A stretch of DNA of 64,000 bases from Chloroflexota bacterium (GTDB taxonomy: Bacteria > Chloroflexota > Anaerolineae > Anaerolineales > Anaerolineaceae), in NCBI GenBank assembly GCA_004347695.1, contig SLTK01000007.1, positions 1,009,493 to 1,073,492 of the forward strand. Direction: 5' to 3'. This document shows, piece by piece, positions 53,493-63,773 of this stretch (the first letter of the stretch is position 1; the number at the start of each line of letters is the position of its first letter). A model generated the notes under the pieces. The model saw only the letters and a program-made list of their open reading frames with translations. It was not told the origin of the DNA and searched no databases. A program made the translations under genes and the position numbers.

Positions 53493-54110
53493 TCAGGGGG
53501 CAGCTTGAACGATATCGTCGTGGCTGAGGATACGAATACTGTTCAACGGCCAGTAGATAACCACCGCCCGCCCCACCACGGATTCTTGCGGCACAAAACC
53601 CCAGACATGGGAATCAGACGACCGGTTGCGGTTGTCGCCCAGGACAAACAACATGTCCTGCGGAACCTGCCACGACCCATCATAGGCCGGCACGGAAGCA
53701 AGATAGGGTTCGTTGATCACCTGGTCGTTAATGGTCACCTGACCGGATTGAATGGTTACAGTATCACCCGGCAACCCGATCACGCGTTTAATGTAATCTT
53801 CGGGTGGCTCGGTGTTATGGTGAAAAACAATGATGTCGCCCCGGTGAGGTTCGCCAAATTGATAGGCCAGTTTGTAGACTACCAACAGCTCGCCTTCATA
53901 TAAAGTGGGCTGCATGCTGATATTTTCAACCCGCACCCGGTCGGTTACCGCACTGATGGCAAAGTACAACACCAGGGCCAGCAGGAGAGTCTTAATGGCT
54001 TCGGAAACCAGTTCACTAAAAGTGTTTTTTGGAGCCGTTTCCGGTTGTTCGGTCGTTTCAACCTTGGCAGGCCTTAGCTCAGGGTAGTCTTCCATCATAG
54101 TAAGGCGCAT
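53493..54110 (-). CDS. lepB: Signal peptidase I
   Basis: Up to 205 residues; in-frame ATGs at 54110 and 54098 are both possible, and neither has a clear ribosome binding site. One membrane helix (about 38-55) is followed by the catalytic domain: NISMQPTL (Ser65), YIKRVIGLPGD (Lys108) and LGDNRNRSSDSHVWGFV. It removes signal peptides from secreted proteins at the outer face of the membrane, which fits the many exported proteins in this window. Confidence 0.94.
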   Translation of the reverse strand: MRLTMMEDYPELRPAKVETTEQPETAPKNTFSELVSEAIKTLLLALVLYFAISAVTDRVRVENISMQPTLYEGELLVVYKLAYQFGEPHRGDIIVFHHNTEPPEDYIKRVIGLPGDTVTIQSGQVTINDQVINEPYLASVPAYDGSWQVPQDMLFVLGDNRNRSSDSHVWGFVPQESVVGRAVVIYWPLNSIRILSHDDIVQAAP

Positions 54111-54324
54111 CTTATCACAAATTAGACCGGTTGGCGAGTACCGATTAGATGAACGATTGGATGCCTATAAGTAATGAAATGATGACTCAAACATGCTACA
54201 ATAATTCAGCAAGCAGGGAGGTTATCGTTTCGCAGAATTGCCTGTTGGTCATTACCGGCAAATCTGCACCGGGGGCGATCCAACTTAATAACCGCGTCTT
54301 TCATAACCAGGAGGGCAGGAAATA

Positions 54325-57300
54325 ATGAAACCATCGCTTCGTATCGGAAATGTAGTGATTGCCGCTTTACTGGTGCTTGGCATTGCACTGGCTGTACCCG
54401 GCCAGGCTGCGGTGCAGGCTGGCCCGAATAATATTCGACTATCTCAAGTATATGGTGGTGGCGGAAATTCCGGTGCCACATTAACAAACGATTTTATCGA
54501 ACTCTACAACCCTACCAGTACAGCAATAAGCCTTTCCGGTTGGAGTGTACAGTACGCCAGCGCAACGGGTAGTACATGGCAGGTGACGAGTTTAAGCGGG
54601 TCGATCCCTGCGAATGGGTATTACCTGATCAAAGAATCTCAGGGATCAGGTGGATCTACACCGTTGCCAACTCCTGATGCTACAGGCAATATATTCATGA
54701 GCGCTACGAATGGAAAAGTAGCCCTTGTATCTTCAACTGTTCCATTGACTGGTACTTGCCCAAGCGGGGCAGAGGATTTTGTGGGATTCGGCAGCACCGC
54801 CAATTGTTCTGAAGGGGGAGTGCCAACATCCACTTTATCTAACACGACCGCGGCCTTACGAAATAACAATGGGTGTGTCGATACAGATAGTAATTCCGCA
54901 GATTTCACTGTGGGTGCGCCTACGCCAAGAAATAGCGCATCTGCAACATTTGCTTGCCCAGTCGAGTCAGCTCCTTCTGTCTCCTCGACGAATCCCGCCA
55001 GCGGGACAGATGACCTTGCTGTATATGCCAACTTGACGGTTACTTTCAGTGAACCGGTGGATGTAGCAGGTTCATGGTTCGACTTAACCTGCACCACAAC
55101 CGGCACTCACACAGCAGCGGTAAGCGGCGGCCCAACTTCTTTTACGCTCGATCCGGACACTAATTTTGTCGATGAAACATGTACCCTGAATATTTTTGCG
55201 GCCAATGTGACCGACCAGGATGCCAACGACCCGCCCGATGCAATGGAAGCTGATTTCAGTATCACTTTCTCGGCTTTCGATGCCTGCCAGGTGACGGATT
55301 ACACCCGGATATTTGACATCCAGGGCAGCGGCGCTACGGTCGCAATTTCAGGTCCAGTCGCCACCCGTGGTGTGGTGGTTGGAGATTATGAGGGTGCGTC
55401 ACCGGCTTTGCGCGGTTTCTTTGTTCAAGATATTTCTGGTGACGGTGACCCATCTACCTCTGATGGAATATTTGTCTTCGAGGGTGATAATGCAAATCGC
55501 GTTTCTCTCGGAGATGTGGTTTTCATCAAAGGAAGCGCTGGTGAAAACCAGGGTCAGTCCCAGATTTCTTCTACGAAGATCTACGCCTGCGGCACTGACA
55601 GCGTTGATCTCGTGGATGTCGAATTCCCTGTCCCCAATAATACCTTCCTTGAGCAGTATGAAGGCATGCTGGTGCGGTTACCGCAGACCATGTATGTTAC
55701 CGAGCACTTCCAACTGGGACGCTTTGGCCAGGTGGTGCTTTCGGCCGACGCCCGCCTGCAACAGCCGACCAATGTGGCTGCTCCGGGCGCTGACGCCAAT
55801 GCCTTGCAGGCCGCCAATAACCTCAATAAAATCATCCTGGATGATGCTTCCCAGGCTCAGAATCCGGACCCCATCCTGTTCGCCCGTGGTGGGCTGCCGC
55901 TTTCCGCCAGCAACACGCTGCGCGGCGGTGACACCGCTACCGGCATCGTTGGGGTTTTGAATTACACCTGGGCAGGCAATTCTGCCAGCGGCAATGCCTA
56001 CCGTGTGCGCCCGATCAATGCGCTGAACGGATATGTTAACTTTGAACCAGCTAATCCGCGTCCGGCTGCGCCAGAAGATGTCAGCGGCACGCTCGAAGCC
56101 GGGGCGCTGAACCTGCTCAACTACTTCAACACCTTTGACGGCCTGCCCGATACTGTGAACAACTGCACCAATGGTGTGGGCGGCGCAGCCACCGACTGCC
56201 GCGGCGCGGACACCCAGGCCGAGTTCGACCGCCAATGGCCCAAGACCGTGGCTGCGATCCTGGGCATGAATGTGGATGTGCTGGGCATCGTGGAAATCGA
56301 AAATGACGGCTACGGCGCTGATAGCGCAATCCAGCATCTGGTGGATCAGCTCAACACTGCCGCTGGTCCGGGCACCTACGCCTTCATCGATGTAGATGCC
56401 GCTACCGGGCAGCTTAACGCGCTCGGCACCGATGCCATCAAGGTTGGGTTGATCTACAAGCCTGCCATGGTTACCCCGGTGGGCGTCACCGCGGCGCTCA
56501 ACAGCGTTGCTTTCGTCAACGGTGGCGACTCTGCACCGCGCACCCGCCCGGCGCTGGCGCAGACCTTCCAGCAGAACTCGAACGGCGCGCGCTTCACGGT
56601 GGTGGTCAACCACTTCAAGAGCAAGGGCAGCGCCTGTGACGTTCCGGATGCAGGCGATGGCCAGGGCAACTGCAACCTCGTGCGCGTCAATGCTGCAGCA
56701 GAACTGGCTAACTGGCTGGCCAGCGACCCGACCCTCACCAGTGAATCAGATATCCTCATCCTGGGCGATTTGAATTCCTATGCCATGGAAGACCCGATCA
56801 CCGCGTTGAAGAACGCCGGTTACACCAATTTGCTCGACCTGTTCCTCGGCCCTGAAGCCTACTCCTATGTGTTCGACGGGCAGTGGGGTTACCTGGATCA
56901 TGCGCTGGCAACCGGTTCGTTGTGGCCGCAGGTGACGGGCATCAGCGAATTCCACATCAACGCCGACGAACCCAGCGTGTTGGATTACAACACCGATTTC
57001 AAAACACCGAACCTGCAAACCGTCTTGTACGCGCCGGATATGTTCCGCGTGTCGGATCACGATCCCGTGATCGTGGGGCTGGATCTGCAAAACTCGCCTT
57101 ATCCGTCTGATCTTGGATTTGTAAATGGCAGCGGATGGGTACCGGCCCCTGAAGGTTCATATCATGCCGATCCTGCCTGGTCTGGCAAAGCTCAGTTTGC
57201 GATCGATGTCAAATACCATAAAGATGCCGTTGTGCCTGAAGGGTCATTCAGCCTTGTACTGGAAAAAGCCGGGTTTGAATTCTTTAGCTCGAATGTCGAA

Positions 57301-57504
57301 TGGCTGACAGTCAGTCAGGACGGCAAATACGCTGTCTTCACCGGCTTTGGCAGCGCCAATACGATCGATGGGTACCGTTATATCGTCTGGCTGCACGTTG
57401 ACAAACCCGACTATGTCCGCTTCCAAATTTGGGATGGAACGCAGTTGGTCTTCGACAACGGCCCGCTGCAGCGCCTGTCTGGCAACATCAGTATTCACCA
57501 GTAA
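54325..57504 (+). CDS. ExeM/NucH-family extracellular endonuclease with LTD domain
   Basis: 1,059 residues; GGAGGGCAGG precedes the ATG. A signal peptide (about 1-32) is followed by a lamin-tail-type LTD domain (about 34-130; QVYGGGGNSGATLTNDFIELYNPTSTAISLSGW). A bacterial Ig-like domain (about 215-315) comes next, then an OB-like region (about 320-560) and an endonuclease/exonuclease/phosphatase domain (about 580-920): LNLLNYFNTFDG, VDVLGIVEIEND, VVVNHFKSKGSACD, ILILGDLNSYAMEDP and VSDHDPVIVGL. The last 135 residues are a further beta domain. It degrades extracellular DNA, probably for nutrient or matrix turnover. The first third is visibly AT-richer than the rest. It has its own terminator. 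Confidence 0.94.
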   Translation: MKPSLRIGNVVIAALLVLGIALAVPGQAAVQAGPNNIRLSQVYGGGGNSGATLTNDFIELYNPTSTAISLSGWSVQYASATGSTWQVTSLSGSIPANGYYLIKESQGSGGSTPLPTPDATGNIFMSATNGKVALVSSTVPLTGTCPSGAEDFVGFGSTANCSEGGVPTSTLSNTTAALRNNNGCVDTDSNSADFTVGAPTPRNSASATFACPVESAPSVSSTNPASGTDDLAVYANLTVTFSEPVDVAGSWFDLTCTTTGTHTAAVSGGPTSFTLDPDTNFVDETCTLNIFAANVTDQDANDPPDAMEADFSITFSAFDACQVTDYTRIFDIQGSGATVAISGPVATRGVVVGDYEGASPALRGFFVQDISGDGDPSTSDGIFVFEGDNANRVSLGDVVFIKGSAGENQGQSQISSTKIYACGTDSVDLVDVEFPVPNNTFLEQYEGMLVRLPQTMYVTEHFQLGRFGQVVLSADARLQQPTNVAAPGADANALQAANNLNKIILDDASQAQNPDPILFARGGLPLSASNTLRGGDTATGIVGVLNYTWAGNSASGNAYRVRPINALNGYVNFEPANPRPAAPEDVSGTLEAGALNLLNYFNTFDGLPDTVNNCTNGVGGAATDCRGADTQAEFDRQWPKTVAAILGMNVDVLGIVEIENDGYGADSAIQHLVDQLNTAAGPGTYAFIDVDAATGQLNALGTDAIKVGLIYKPAMVTPVGVTAALNSVAFVNGGDSAPRTRPALAQTFQQNSNGARFTVVVNHFKSKGSACDVPDAGDGQGNCNLVRVNAAAELANWLASDPTLTSESDILILGDLNSYAMEDPITALKNAGYTNLLDLFLGPEAYSYVFDGQWGYLDHALATGSLWPQVTGISEFHINADEPSVLDYNTDFKTPNLQTVLYAPDMFRVSDHDPVIVGLDLQNSPYPSDLGFVNGSGWVPAPEGSYHADPAWSGKAQFAIDVKYHKDAVVPEGSFSLVLEKAGFEFFSSNVEWLTVSQDGKYAVFTGFGSANTIDGYRYIVWLHVDKPDYVRFQIWDGTQLVFDNGPLQRLSGNISIHQ

Positions 57505-57528
57505 CCTCAGTTTGATGTGTTTAAATAT

Positions 57529-57560
57529 AAATTGCGCCGGTTTAGCCGGCGCAATTTTTG
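57529..57560 (+). terminator. Rho-independent terminator of the ExeM-like gene
   Basis: AAATTGCGCCGG/CCGGCGCAATTT, a perfect 12-bp stem with a 5-nt loop, ends in a T-rich tract 25 bp past the stop. Confidence 0.88.
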
Positions 57561-57680
57561 ATTGATATGTGAGCTAACAGCCAAATTGTCGTAGGTCGGA
57601 TTGAGGGGCGGGGTACGGCGATAATGTGAAATTCCACGCGCGCCCCGAAAACCGACATCTTGAGCTCACGAGCGTTGGAT

Positions 57681-57733
57681 TTCGCCCGCAGGGCGCTCTG
57701 CCCGCAGGGCACCCTGCGGGTGTGAGCGGGCAG
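57681..57733. repeat. Dispersed repeat fragment
   Basis: Contains CCCGCAGGGCGCTCTG and CCCGCAGGGCACCCTGCGGG, the latter a hairpin. It belongs to the array family. The rest of 57561-57831 has no gene. Confidence 0.65.
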
Positions 57734-57831
57734 CAAATGCGCTGTAAACGCAGTCTTACGACCTCTCCCGCAATCCAACCTGCGGAACTATGAAACAACA
57801 CCACAACTCAACCTAAAACATCATGAGTAAT

Positions 57832-58386
57832 TCATTTCGCTGGGGCAATCGGGTATAGCTCCGGGTTTTTAAACGGGATCAAGGCCATGATCACCGCGTG
57901 TTCATAATATTGTGCCCGGTCGATTACGTCGCCGGTCAACAGACCAATGGCGCCATTGACCTGCTTCGAGTTGCTGCGCCCAAAGTAAATGTCGTCGGCT
58001 TCACCCAGTTCGATTCCCTGGCGCACCAGTTCTGCAATTGCCTTTGGCAGGTAAAACGATCCGGTACGGCCCTTGCCGACTCCGCGAGGCGAGAGCACCA
58101 CCACCCAGGCATAAGCCTGCATGTCCACGCCGTCATCTTCGGTGCCGCCTTCGACGCCGACCCAGTAATCCGCATTTGGCGTCAGGTTGCGAGCCGCTTC
58201 AGCGCGGTTTTGCGCGCCGCGCAGCATCTCTTCTTCCCCCTCGGGCTGAACGTTGACCCCCGACGGCACATCCACCGCTTTAAGGTCATAGGCGGCTTGC
58301 GGAAACATCTTTTCGAAACCCATGCGGACGCACTGGATTTTTACCGGATTACGCGATCCTACTACAATTTGAATTGGGTTATTCAC
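57832..58386 (-). CDS. yjjX: Inosine/xanthosine triphosphatase (YjjX-like)
   Basis: 184 residues from a GTG at 58386, which has AAAGG 8 nt before it; a GTG at 58395 is also possible. IQIVVGSRNPVKIQCVRMGFEKMFP, DVPSGVNVQPEGEEEMLRGAQNRAEAA, YWVGVEGGTEDDG and FGRSNSKQVNGAIGLLTGDVIDRAQYYEHAV match the DUF84/YjjX family that clears non-canonical ITP and XTP from the nucleotide pool. It lies 76 bp from the methyltransferase gene on the same strand. Confidence 0.92.
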   Translation of the reverse strand: MNNPIQIVVGSRNPVKIQCVRMGFEKMFPQAAYDLKAVDVPSGVNVQPEGEEEMLRGAQNRAEAARNLTPNADYWVGVEGGTEDDGVDMQAYAWVVVLSPRGVGKGRTGSFYLPKAIAELVRQGIELGEADDIYFGRSNSKQVNGAIGLLTGDVIDRAQYYEHAVIMALIPFKNPELYPIAPAK

Positions 58387-58462
58387 CGGATACACCTTTC
58401 CCTGGCAGGTATGGGATGAAATGAACGGCTCTTCGGATAATAATCAGCCGGACACGCCGGCC

Positions 58463-59242
58463 TCAGGGTTTGACCGCGCGGGTGGCAATAAAGGTCGGCA
58501 GGGTCTTGCCCAACACGGATGTGGGATCGATATCCTCGTACAACCCGGTCAGAACAAAACCGGCCGCCAACTGACCGCCAATCTGTTCATCCAGCGAATG
58601 ACTCCACTCGTAGGGCGATCCATCGTTCTCCAATTTGCGTAATTTCTCTTCCGGCAAGTCTGACACGTCCGAATATGGCAGGGAATGAGCGACCACCAGT
58701 TCGCCCAGATCTAACCGCTCAAAATCGAAGAGATACAGCACCGGGTTGTTAAACCCTGCCAGCAGTACTCCGCCCTTATGCAGCACGCGAAACGCCTCGC
58801 GCCACACCGGCAGCACATCCGGGATAAAGACATTCGAGACCGGGTGAAAAATGAGATCGAAATGATCATCCGGGAATACCGACAGGTCACGCATGTCCCC
58901 CAGAACCGTGACCAGATCCAGGCCGTCGCGTTCTGCCACTTTTTGGTCATTCGCCAGTTGGGCCGGAGAGTTGTCGATGACAGTCACATGCGCGCCGGCT
59001 GCCGCCAACAGTGGCCCCTGCTGCCCACCGCCTGACGCCAGGCACAGCACTTCTGCGCCAATTAAGGGTGGATACCATTCCCGTGGCACCGGGATCGTTG
59101 GGGTGAGCACCAGACTCCAATCGCCGCGTCGGGCGGCTTGAACCTGCTCGGGGGACACCGGCTGGGTCCAGGGGTTTCCTTTAGCAACCTGGTCATCCCA
59201 GGCCTTGCGATTGTATTGACTGTAAGCGTCCAAGAGTTTCAT
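58463..59242 (-). CDS. Class I SAM-dependent methyltransferase
   Basis: 259 residues. [21 protein letters not shown] opens the protein, then motif I ([33 protein letters not shown]), [25 protein letters not shown] and a C-terminal segment typical of uncharacterised small-molecule methyltransferases. The substrate is unknown. No clear partner gene. Confidence 0.88.
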   Translation of the reverse strand: MKLLDAYSQYNRKAWDDQVAKGNPWTQPVSPEQVQAARRGDWSLVLTPTIPVPREWYPPLIGAEVLCLASGGGQQGPLLAAAGAHVTVIDNSPAQLANDQKVAERDGLDLVTVLGDMRDLSVFPDDHFDLIFHPVSNVFIPDVLPVWREAFRVLHKGGVLLAGFNNPVLYLFDFERLDLGELVVAHSLPYSDVSDLPEEKLRKLENDGSPYEWSHSLDEQIGGQLAAGFVLTGLYEDIDPTSVLGKTLPTFIATRAVKP

Positions 59243-59339
59243 CCTTGTGTGATCGAGAAAGAAGGAAGAAGAGCCTTTGAAAATAACCGCTGTTATTGTA
59301 CTCTGCTATAAAATATTCAATGAGCCATAAGGAAAAGTA

Positions 59340-61325
59340 ATGAGAGCCAACAAGTCCATAATTTTACTAACTGGCATCGTCGCCTGGATGTTATTCGTCC
59401 TGGTCGGATATTACTATTTCCATAAGCCCATTTCACCCACCGTCCTGGCAGCGCCATTGACAGCCCTGTTCGATGTCCTGCTCATGGTTGCAGTACTGGC
59501 CCTGGCTGGCGGCATTGGACGCCGGTTGTTGAAAACGGCAAATTTCTCACCCCTTGAGCAAACCACGATTCACGGGGCACTGGGTCTGGGTGTGCTCAGC
59601 CTGATCTGGATGGTCTTTGGCTGGCTGCATCTATTTACATTCTGGGCTGTCTGGCTGCTGCCTGGTATCGGGCTGGTCATTCTACGGCGCGATGCCCTGG
59701 AATGGGTGAAAAATCTGTTCGCAGTTAGCGAAACATTCCGCCGCTCAGCCAGGCTGGAGCGGATGGTTGCCATCATTTGCCTTATCCTGTTAAGTTACCA
59801 GTTGTTCGTTGCCCTGGCCCCACCCATCGGCTGGGATTCGCTCACCTATCATTTGCAGCTCCCCCGGCTCTATCTTGAGGCCGGTTATCTCTATCATGTA
59901 CCGGAAAACATGTATTCCGGGCATTTTCAACTGGCAGAAATGGTCTACACGCTGGCAATGGCGCTGCACCGGCCGGAAACCGCTGGGGTGCTGGGCTGGG
60001 CCGCCGGAGTTTTAGTTCTTCCGGGGTTAATGGGAGCAGTCAAGCGATTGGTGGAAACTGCCAATTCAGAAGCCGGGGGAATTTCGGCTGGATGGGTTGC
60101 TGCCTTTGCCTTGCTGGCTGGCGAAACCTTTCGCACCCTGCTTGGCTTTTCCGCCACGGACCAAATTTCAGCACTTTTTGGCAGCGCTGCGCTCATTCTG
60201 CTCTTTGAATGGATGCAGACCCGGCAGATACGCTGGTTCTACCTGACCTGCCTGTTCAGCGGTTTTGCATTTGCGGTCAAATTAACCGGCGGCGTCCTGC
60301 TGGCCGGGATCATTCTGGTTGCGCTCTTTTACGCCAGACGGATGCGCCTTCGATTTTCCACAATATTAAAAGGCGGCCTCATCGCGCTCCTCCCGGTACT
60401 GCCCTGGTTGATCAAGAATATGGTTGCCACCGGAAATCCCATCTATCCATATTCAATCTGGACGACATTTTTCCGGGCAGGTCCGCTGGGAAGCTCGACT
60501 GCGCTGAATGTCAACAGCGGTTGGCTGGAGCGAATTTTCCTGCCGGTCTCCTTAACCTGGGTCGGCTACGATCAAGGCGGGCTATTTGGAACCGACATCG
60601 GGCCATTATTGCTGCTGCTGGCGCTTCCGGGAGCGATTGCGCTTTGGCATGACCAGCGAATCAAAGCCGCCGTGCTTGTATCGGTCCCCGCAGCGCTGGC
60701 GCTTTTTGGCGGCGGGTTCTTTGCCTGCCATTTGCAGCAGCCGCGCCTGTATTTCAGCGTTCTGGCATTTTTTGGCCTGCTGGCGGGTGCAGGGTGGAAC
60801 TGGCTGCAATCCAAAGCGCTGGCCGGAGTGCGCGTCCGGCGGTTGATGGGGGCGGCCATCTTACTGGTTGGCAGTTTGATTTTGATCAATGATACCGTTT
60901 CCCTTTCCGCCGGTAATCCGCTGGGCGTCGTTCTCGGCACCAACTCAAAGGAAAATTACCGTTTGACGAACCTTGGCTACCATGAGCTGGCGATGCAAGC
61001 CATCCGTGAACTTCCGAAAAATTCAAGGGTTCTCATGCTGTGGGAGCCAAAAGCTTTTTACGCTCCGCTGACGACGGAGCCGGATACCTGGATCATCCGA
61101 TTCAAGACAGACTGGCAAAGGTTAAAATCCGCTGACCGGGTACTGGATGACTGGAAAACACGGGGCTATACACACGTGCTGGTTTACCAGGCAGGAGTCG
61201 AGCTGGTTCAGGCTACCGATCCGGATTACACGCCGGAGATATGGCAAGGGCTGCAGGAAACTCTTGCCCGGTTGAGGCTGGTGAAATCGCTGGATAATAT
61301 CTACCGGCTGTACGAATTACCATGA
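59340..61325 (+). CDS. GT-C-type membrane glycosyltransferase-like protein
   Basis: 661 residues with about 12 hydrophobic segments and a short soluble tail (about 545-661). AAGGAA precedes the ATG. The first external loop, PPIGWDSLTYHLQLPRLYLEAG, has the Asp expected of GT-C transferases that use polyprenyl-phosphate sugars, and GHFQLAEMVY follows. It probably adds a sugar to a lipid or protein on the outer face. It is divergent from the methyltransferase gene and no glycan cluster is nearby. Confidence 0.82.
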   Translation: MRANKSIILLTGIVAWMLFVLVGYYYFHKPISPTVLAAPLTALFDVLLMVAVLALAGGIGRRLLKTANFSPLEQTTIHGALGLGVLSLIWMVFGWLHLFTFWAVWLLPGIGLVILRRDALEWVKNLFAVSETFRRSARLERMVAIICLILLSYQLFVALAPPIGWDSLTYHLQLPRLYLEAGYLYHVPENMYSGHFQLAEMVYTLAMALHRPETAGVLGWAAGVLVLPGLMGAVKRLVETANSEAGGISAGWVAAFALLAGETFRTLLGFSATDQISALFGSAALILLFEWMQTRQIRWFYLTCLFSGFAFAVKLTGGVLLAGIILVALFYARRMRLRFSTILKGGLIALLPVLPWLIKNMVATGNPIYPYSIWTTFFRAGPLGSSTALNVNSGWLERIFLPVSLTWVGYDQGGLFGTDIGPLLLLLALPGAIALWHDQRIKAAVLVSVPAALALFGGGFFACHLQQPRLYFSVLAFFGLLAGAGWNWLQSKALAGVRVRRLMGAAILLVGSLILINDTVSLSAGNPLGVVLGTNSKENYRLTNLGYHELAMQAIRELPKNSRVLMLWEPKAFYAPLTTEPDTWIIRFKTDWQRLKSADRVLDDWKTRGYTHVLVYQAGVELVQATDPDYTPEIWQGLQETLARLRLVKSLDNIYRLYELP

Positions 61326-61400
61326 ACCGGAATGCTCTTTTACTTCCTTCCATTACGCCTGAGAAAGAGGATGTTGAACTAGGGTTGAAACGAAGGCTGT

Positions 61401-61429
61401 TTGACAGCCCCCCGGTCAAACGGTACAAT
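61401..61429 (+). promoter_or_regulatory. Leaderless-type promoter of the helicase gene
   Basis: TTGACA, 17 bp, TACAAT, then only 8 nt to the ATG at 61438. There is no ribosome binding site in the gap. Confidence 0.75.
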
Positions 61430-61437
61430 CACCCCGC

Positions 61438-63672
61438 ATGCAGCCCATCGATCCCCTCAAAAATCTGAATAACCCCCAGCGCCAGGCTGTCACAGCCGGC
61501 GTCGGGCAAACATTGGTGCTTGCCGGGCCCGGCTCCGGCAAGACCCGCGTCCTTACCCAGCGCATTGCTTACCTGATCCAGCATATGGGCGTGCGCCCGG
61601 AAAATATCCTGTCGGTTACCTTCACCAACAAAGCCGCCCGCGAGATGCAACACCGGCTCGAAACGCTGCTTCCGGGGCAGTCGCAGGGAATCTGGCTGGG
61701 CACCTTCCATGCAAACTGCGCCCGGATTTTACGGCGTGAGGCCGAACACCTGCCCTTCGACCGCAATTTTGTGATCATGGACGCCGACGATCAGTTGTCG
61801 ATCGTGCGGCGCGCGATCAAAGACTTGAATGTGGATGATAAAACCTTTCGGCCGACGGGCATCCATGCAGCAATCTCCAAAGCCAAGAACAACCTGATTA
61901 CAGCGGATGATTTTCCATCCAATGACTACCGCGAGGAAGTCACCCGGCGCATTTACCAGCGCTACCAGCAGTTGCTGCTGGCGTCCAATGGCGTCGATTT
62001 CGACGATCTGCTGCTGGAATCGGTGCGTCTGCTGGTGGACAATCCGGCAGTGCGCGAGCGTTACGCCCGCCGCTTCGAGCATGTACTGGTCGATGAGTTC
62101 CAGGACACCAATCTGGTGCAATATGAATTGCTCAAGCTGCTGTCCTCGGCGCACCGCAACATTTTTGTGGTTGGCGATGAAGACCAGTCCATCTACCGCT
62201 GGCGCGGAGCCGACTACAAGAACGTCCTGCGTTTCGAAGAGGATTACCCGCAAACCCAAAAGATCCTGCTGGAACAAAATTACCGTTCCACTCAGACAGT
62301 GTTGGATGCCGCCCAGGGAGTGATCAGCCGCAACAAGTACCGTACGCCAAAACGGCTGTTCTCTGACCGCGGCAGCGGCGAAGTATTGACCCTGTACGAA
62401 GCCGAGGATGATAAAACTGAAGCTGACTACGTGGTCGAGACCATTCGCAATGCGGTGACGCGGTCAAAAACGCCCGCGGGCAATTTTGCAGTTATGTACC
62501 GCACCAATGCCCAGTCGCGCCTGCTGGAAGAGGCGTTTTTGCGAATGGGCATGCCGTACCGGCTGGTAGGAGCGCAGCGTTTTTACGGGCGGCGCGAAGT
62601 AAAGGATATCATCGCTTACCTGCGATTGGTTCATAACCCACGCGACGAAGTCTCGCTGGACCGGGTGATTAACGTACCGGCCCGGGGGGTCGGGGATAAA
62701 ACCGTACAGGCCTTGAAAGAGACAGCCCAGGCGGCCGGCAAGGCTCCAGGCGAAATGCTGATGGAACTTGGCCGTCCCAACAGCAGCAAGCAGCAGCCAG
62801 GTGCGTTCTCAGGGCGCAGTGAACAGGTACTGGCCGGTTTCGGCATGATGTTGACCCGCTGGACCGCCGCTGCCGGGGATAACATCCCTCTGCCTGAATT
62901 ATTCGACCGCGTTGTGGCTGACATAGGCTACCAGGATTATCTTGAAGATGGCAGCGAAGAAGGCAACGAGCGTTGGGAGAACGTTCAGGAACTGCGCCGG
63001 TTGGCCTACGAATATACCGACCTGGGCCTGACCGCTTTTCTTGAGAATCTGGCACTGGTCTCCGACCAGGATACACTGCCCAACGAAGCGCTTGCCAATG
63101 CGCCCACCCTTCTGACGCTGCACGCCGCCAAGGGACTGGAATTTCCGCAGGTGTTCATCATCGGGCTGGACGATGGCTTGCTGCCGCACGCCCGCTCGAA
63201 GGATGATCCCGAAGAAATGGCCGAGGAACGCCGCCTGCTGTATGTGGGCATTACGCGCGCCAAAGACCTGGTTTATCTGGTGCGCGCCAACCGCCGCAGC
63301 ACTTTTGGCGGCTACAATGACCAGGATCCCTCGCCATTTTTGGAGGACATTCCCGAAGAACTGATCAAGCGGCAAGGCCAGCGCCGCTCCGGCTGGGATT
63401 CAGCTTACAGACAAAGCTACCGGCCCAAAACCTGGAATGTAGGCACGACCGGCATTCATTCAACGCCGCCCGCTTCCTCCGCTCCCATCATCGAACAGCG
63501 CTATCACCCGTCCGACCATGTACGCCACCCGATCTTCGGCGATGGCATCGTGATGGACTCCCGCATTCAGGACAGCGACGAGGCTGTGGATGTGTTCTTC
63601 GAGAGCGTCGGGTTTAAACGCCTGGCCGCCTCCCTGGCCAAGCTGGAAATTTTACCGAAACCAGAGAAATAG
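61438..63672 (+). CDS. pcrA: ATP-dependent 3'-5' DNA helicase, UvrD/PcrA type
   Basis: 744 residues. SF1A helicase motifs in order: LAGPGSGKTRVLTQRIAYLI (motif I, 30-36), VTFTNKAAREMQHRL (Ia), LVDEFQDTN (II), VVGDEDQSIYRWRGAD (III), LEQNYRST (IV), LTLHAAKGLEFPQVFIIGL (V) and RRLLYVGITRAKDLVYL (VI). The C-terminal 90 residues hold a PcrA-type tail (VRHPIFGDGIV). It unwinds DNA in excision repair and at stalled replication or transcription complexes. The start seems leaderless. Confidence 0.95.
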   Translation: MQPIDPLKNLNNPQRQAVTAGVGQTLVLAGPGSGKTRVLTQRIAYLIQHMGVRPENILSVTFTNKAAREMQHRLETLLPGQSQGIWLGTFHANCARILRREAEHLPFDRNFVIMDADDQLSIVRRAIKDLNVDDKTFRPTGIHAAISKAKNNLITADDFPSNDYREEVTRRIYQRYQQLLLASNGVDFDDLLLESVRLLVDNPAVRERYARRFEHVLVDEFQDTNLVQYELLKLLSSAHRNIFVVGDEDQSIYRWRGADYKNVLRFEEDYPQTQKILLEQNYRSTQTVLDAAQGVISRNKYRTPKRLFSDRGSGEVLTLYEAEDDKTEADYVVETIRNAVTRSKTPAGNFAVMYRTNAQSRLLEEAFLRMGMPYRLVGAQRFYGRREVKDIIAYLRLVHNPRDEVSLDRVINVPARGVGDKTVQALKETAQAAGKAPGEMLMELGRPNSSKQQPGAFSGRSEQVLAGFGMMLTRWTAAAGDNIPLPELFDRVVADIGYQDYLEDGSEEGNERWENVQELRRLAYEYTDLGLTAFLENLALVSDQDTLPNEALANAPTLLTLHAAKGLEFPQVFIIGLDDGLLPHARSKDDPEEMAEERRLLYVGITRAKDLVYLVRANRRSTFGGYNDQDPSPFLEDIPEELIKRQGQRRSGWDSAYRQSYRPKTWNVGTTGIHSTPPASSAPIIEQRYHPSDHVRHPIFGDGIVMDSRIQDSDEAVDVFFESVGFKRLAASLAKLEILPKPEK

Positions 63673-63773
63673 AACCGATGGTGCGCTGCTCGCAGAGTCC
63701 TGCGGAAAGCGCGCCCTATAAATATTTATGGAAACTCCCTGTTTGGGTGGTTAAAAGAACCGCAGCAGTTATA

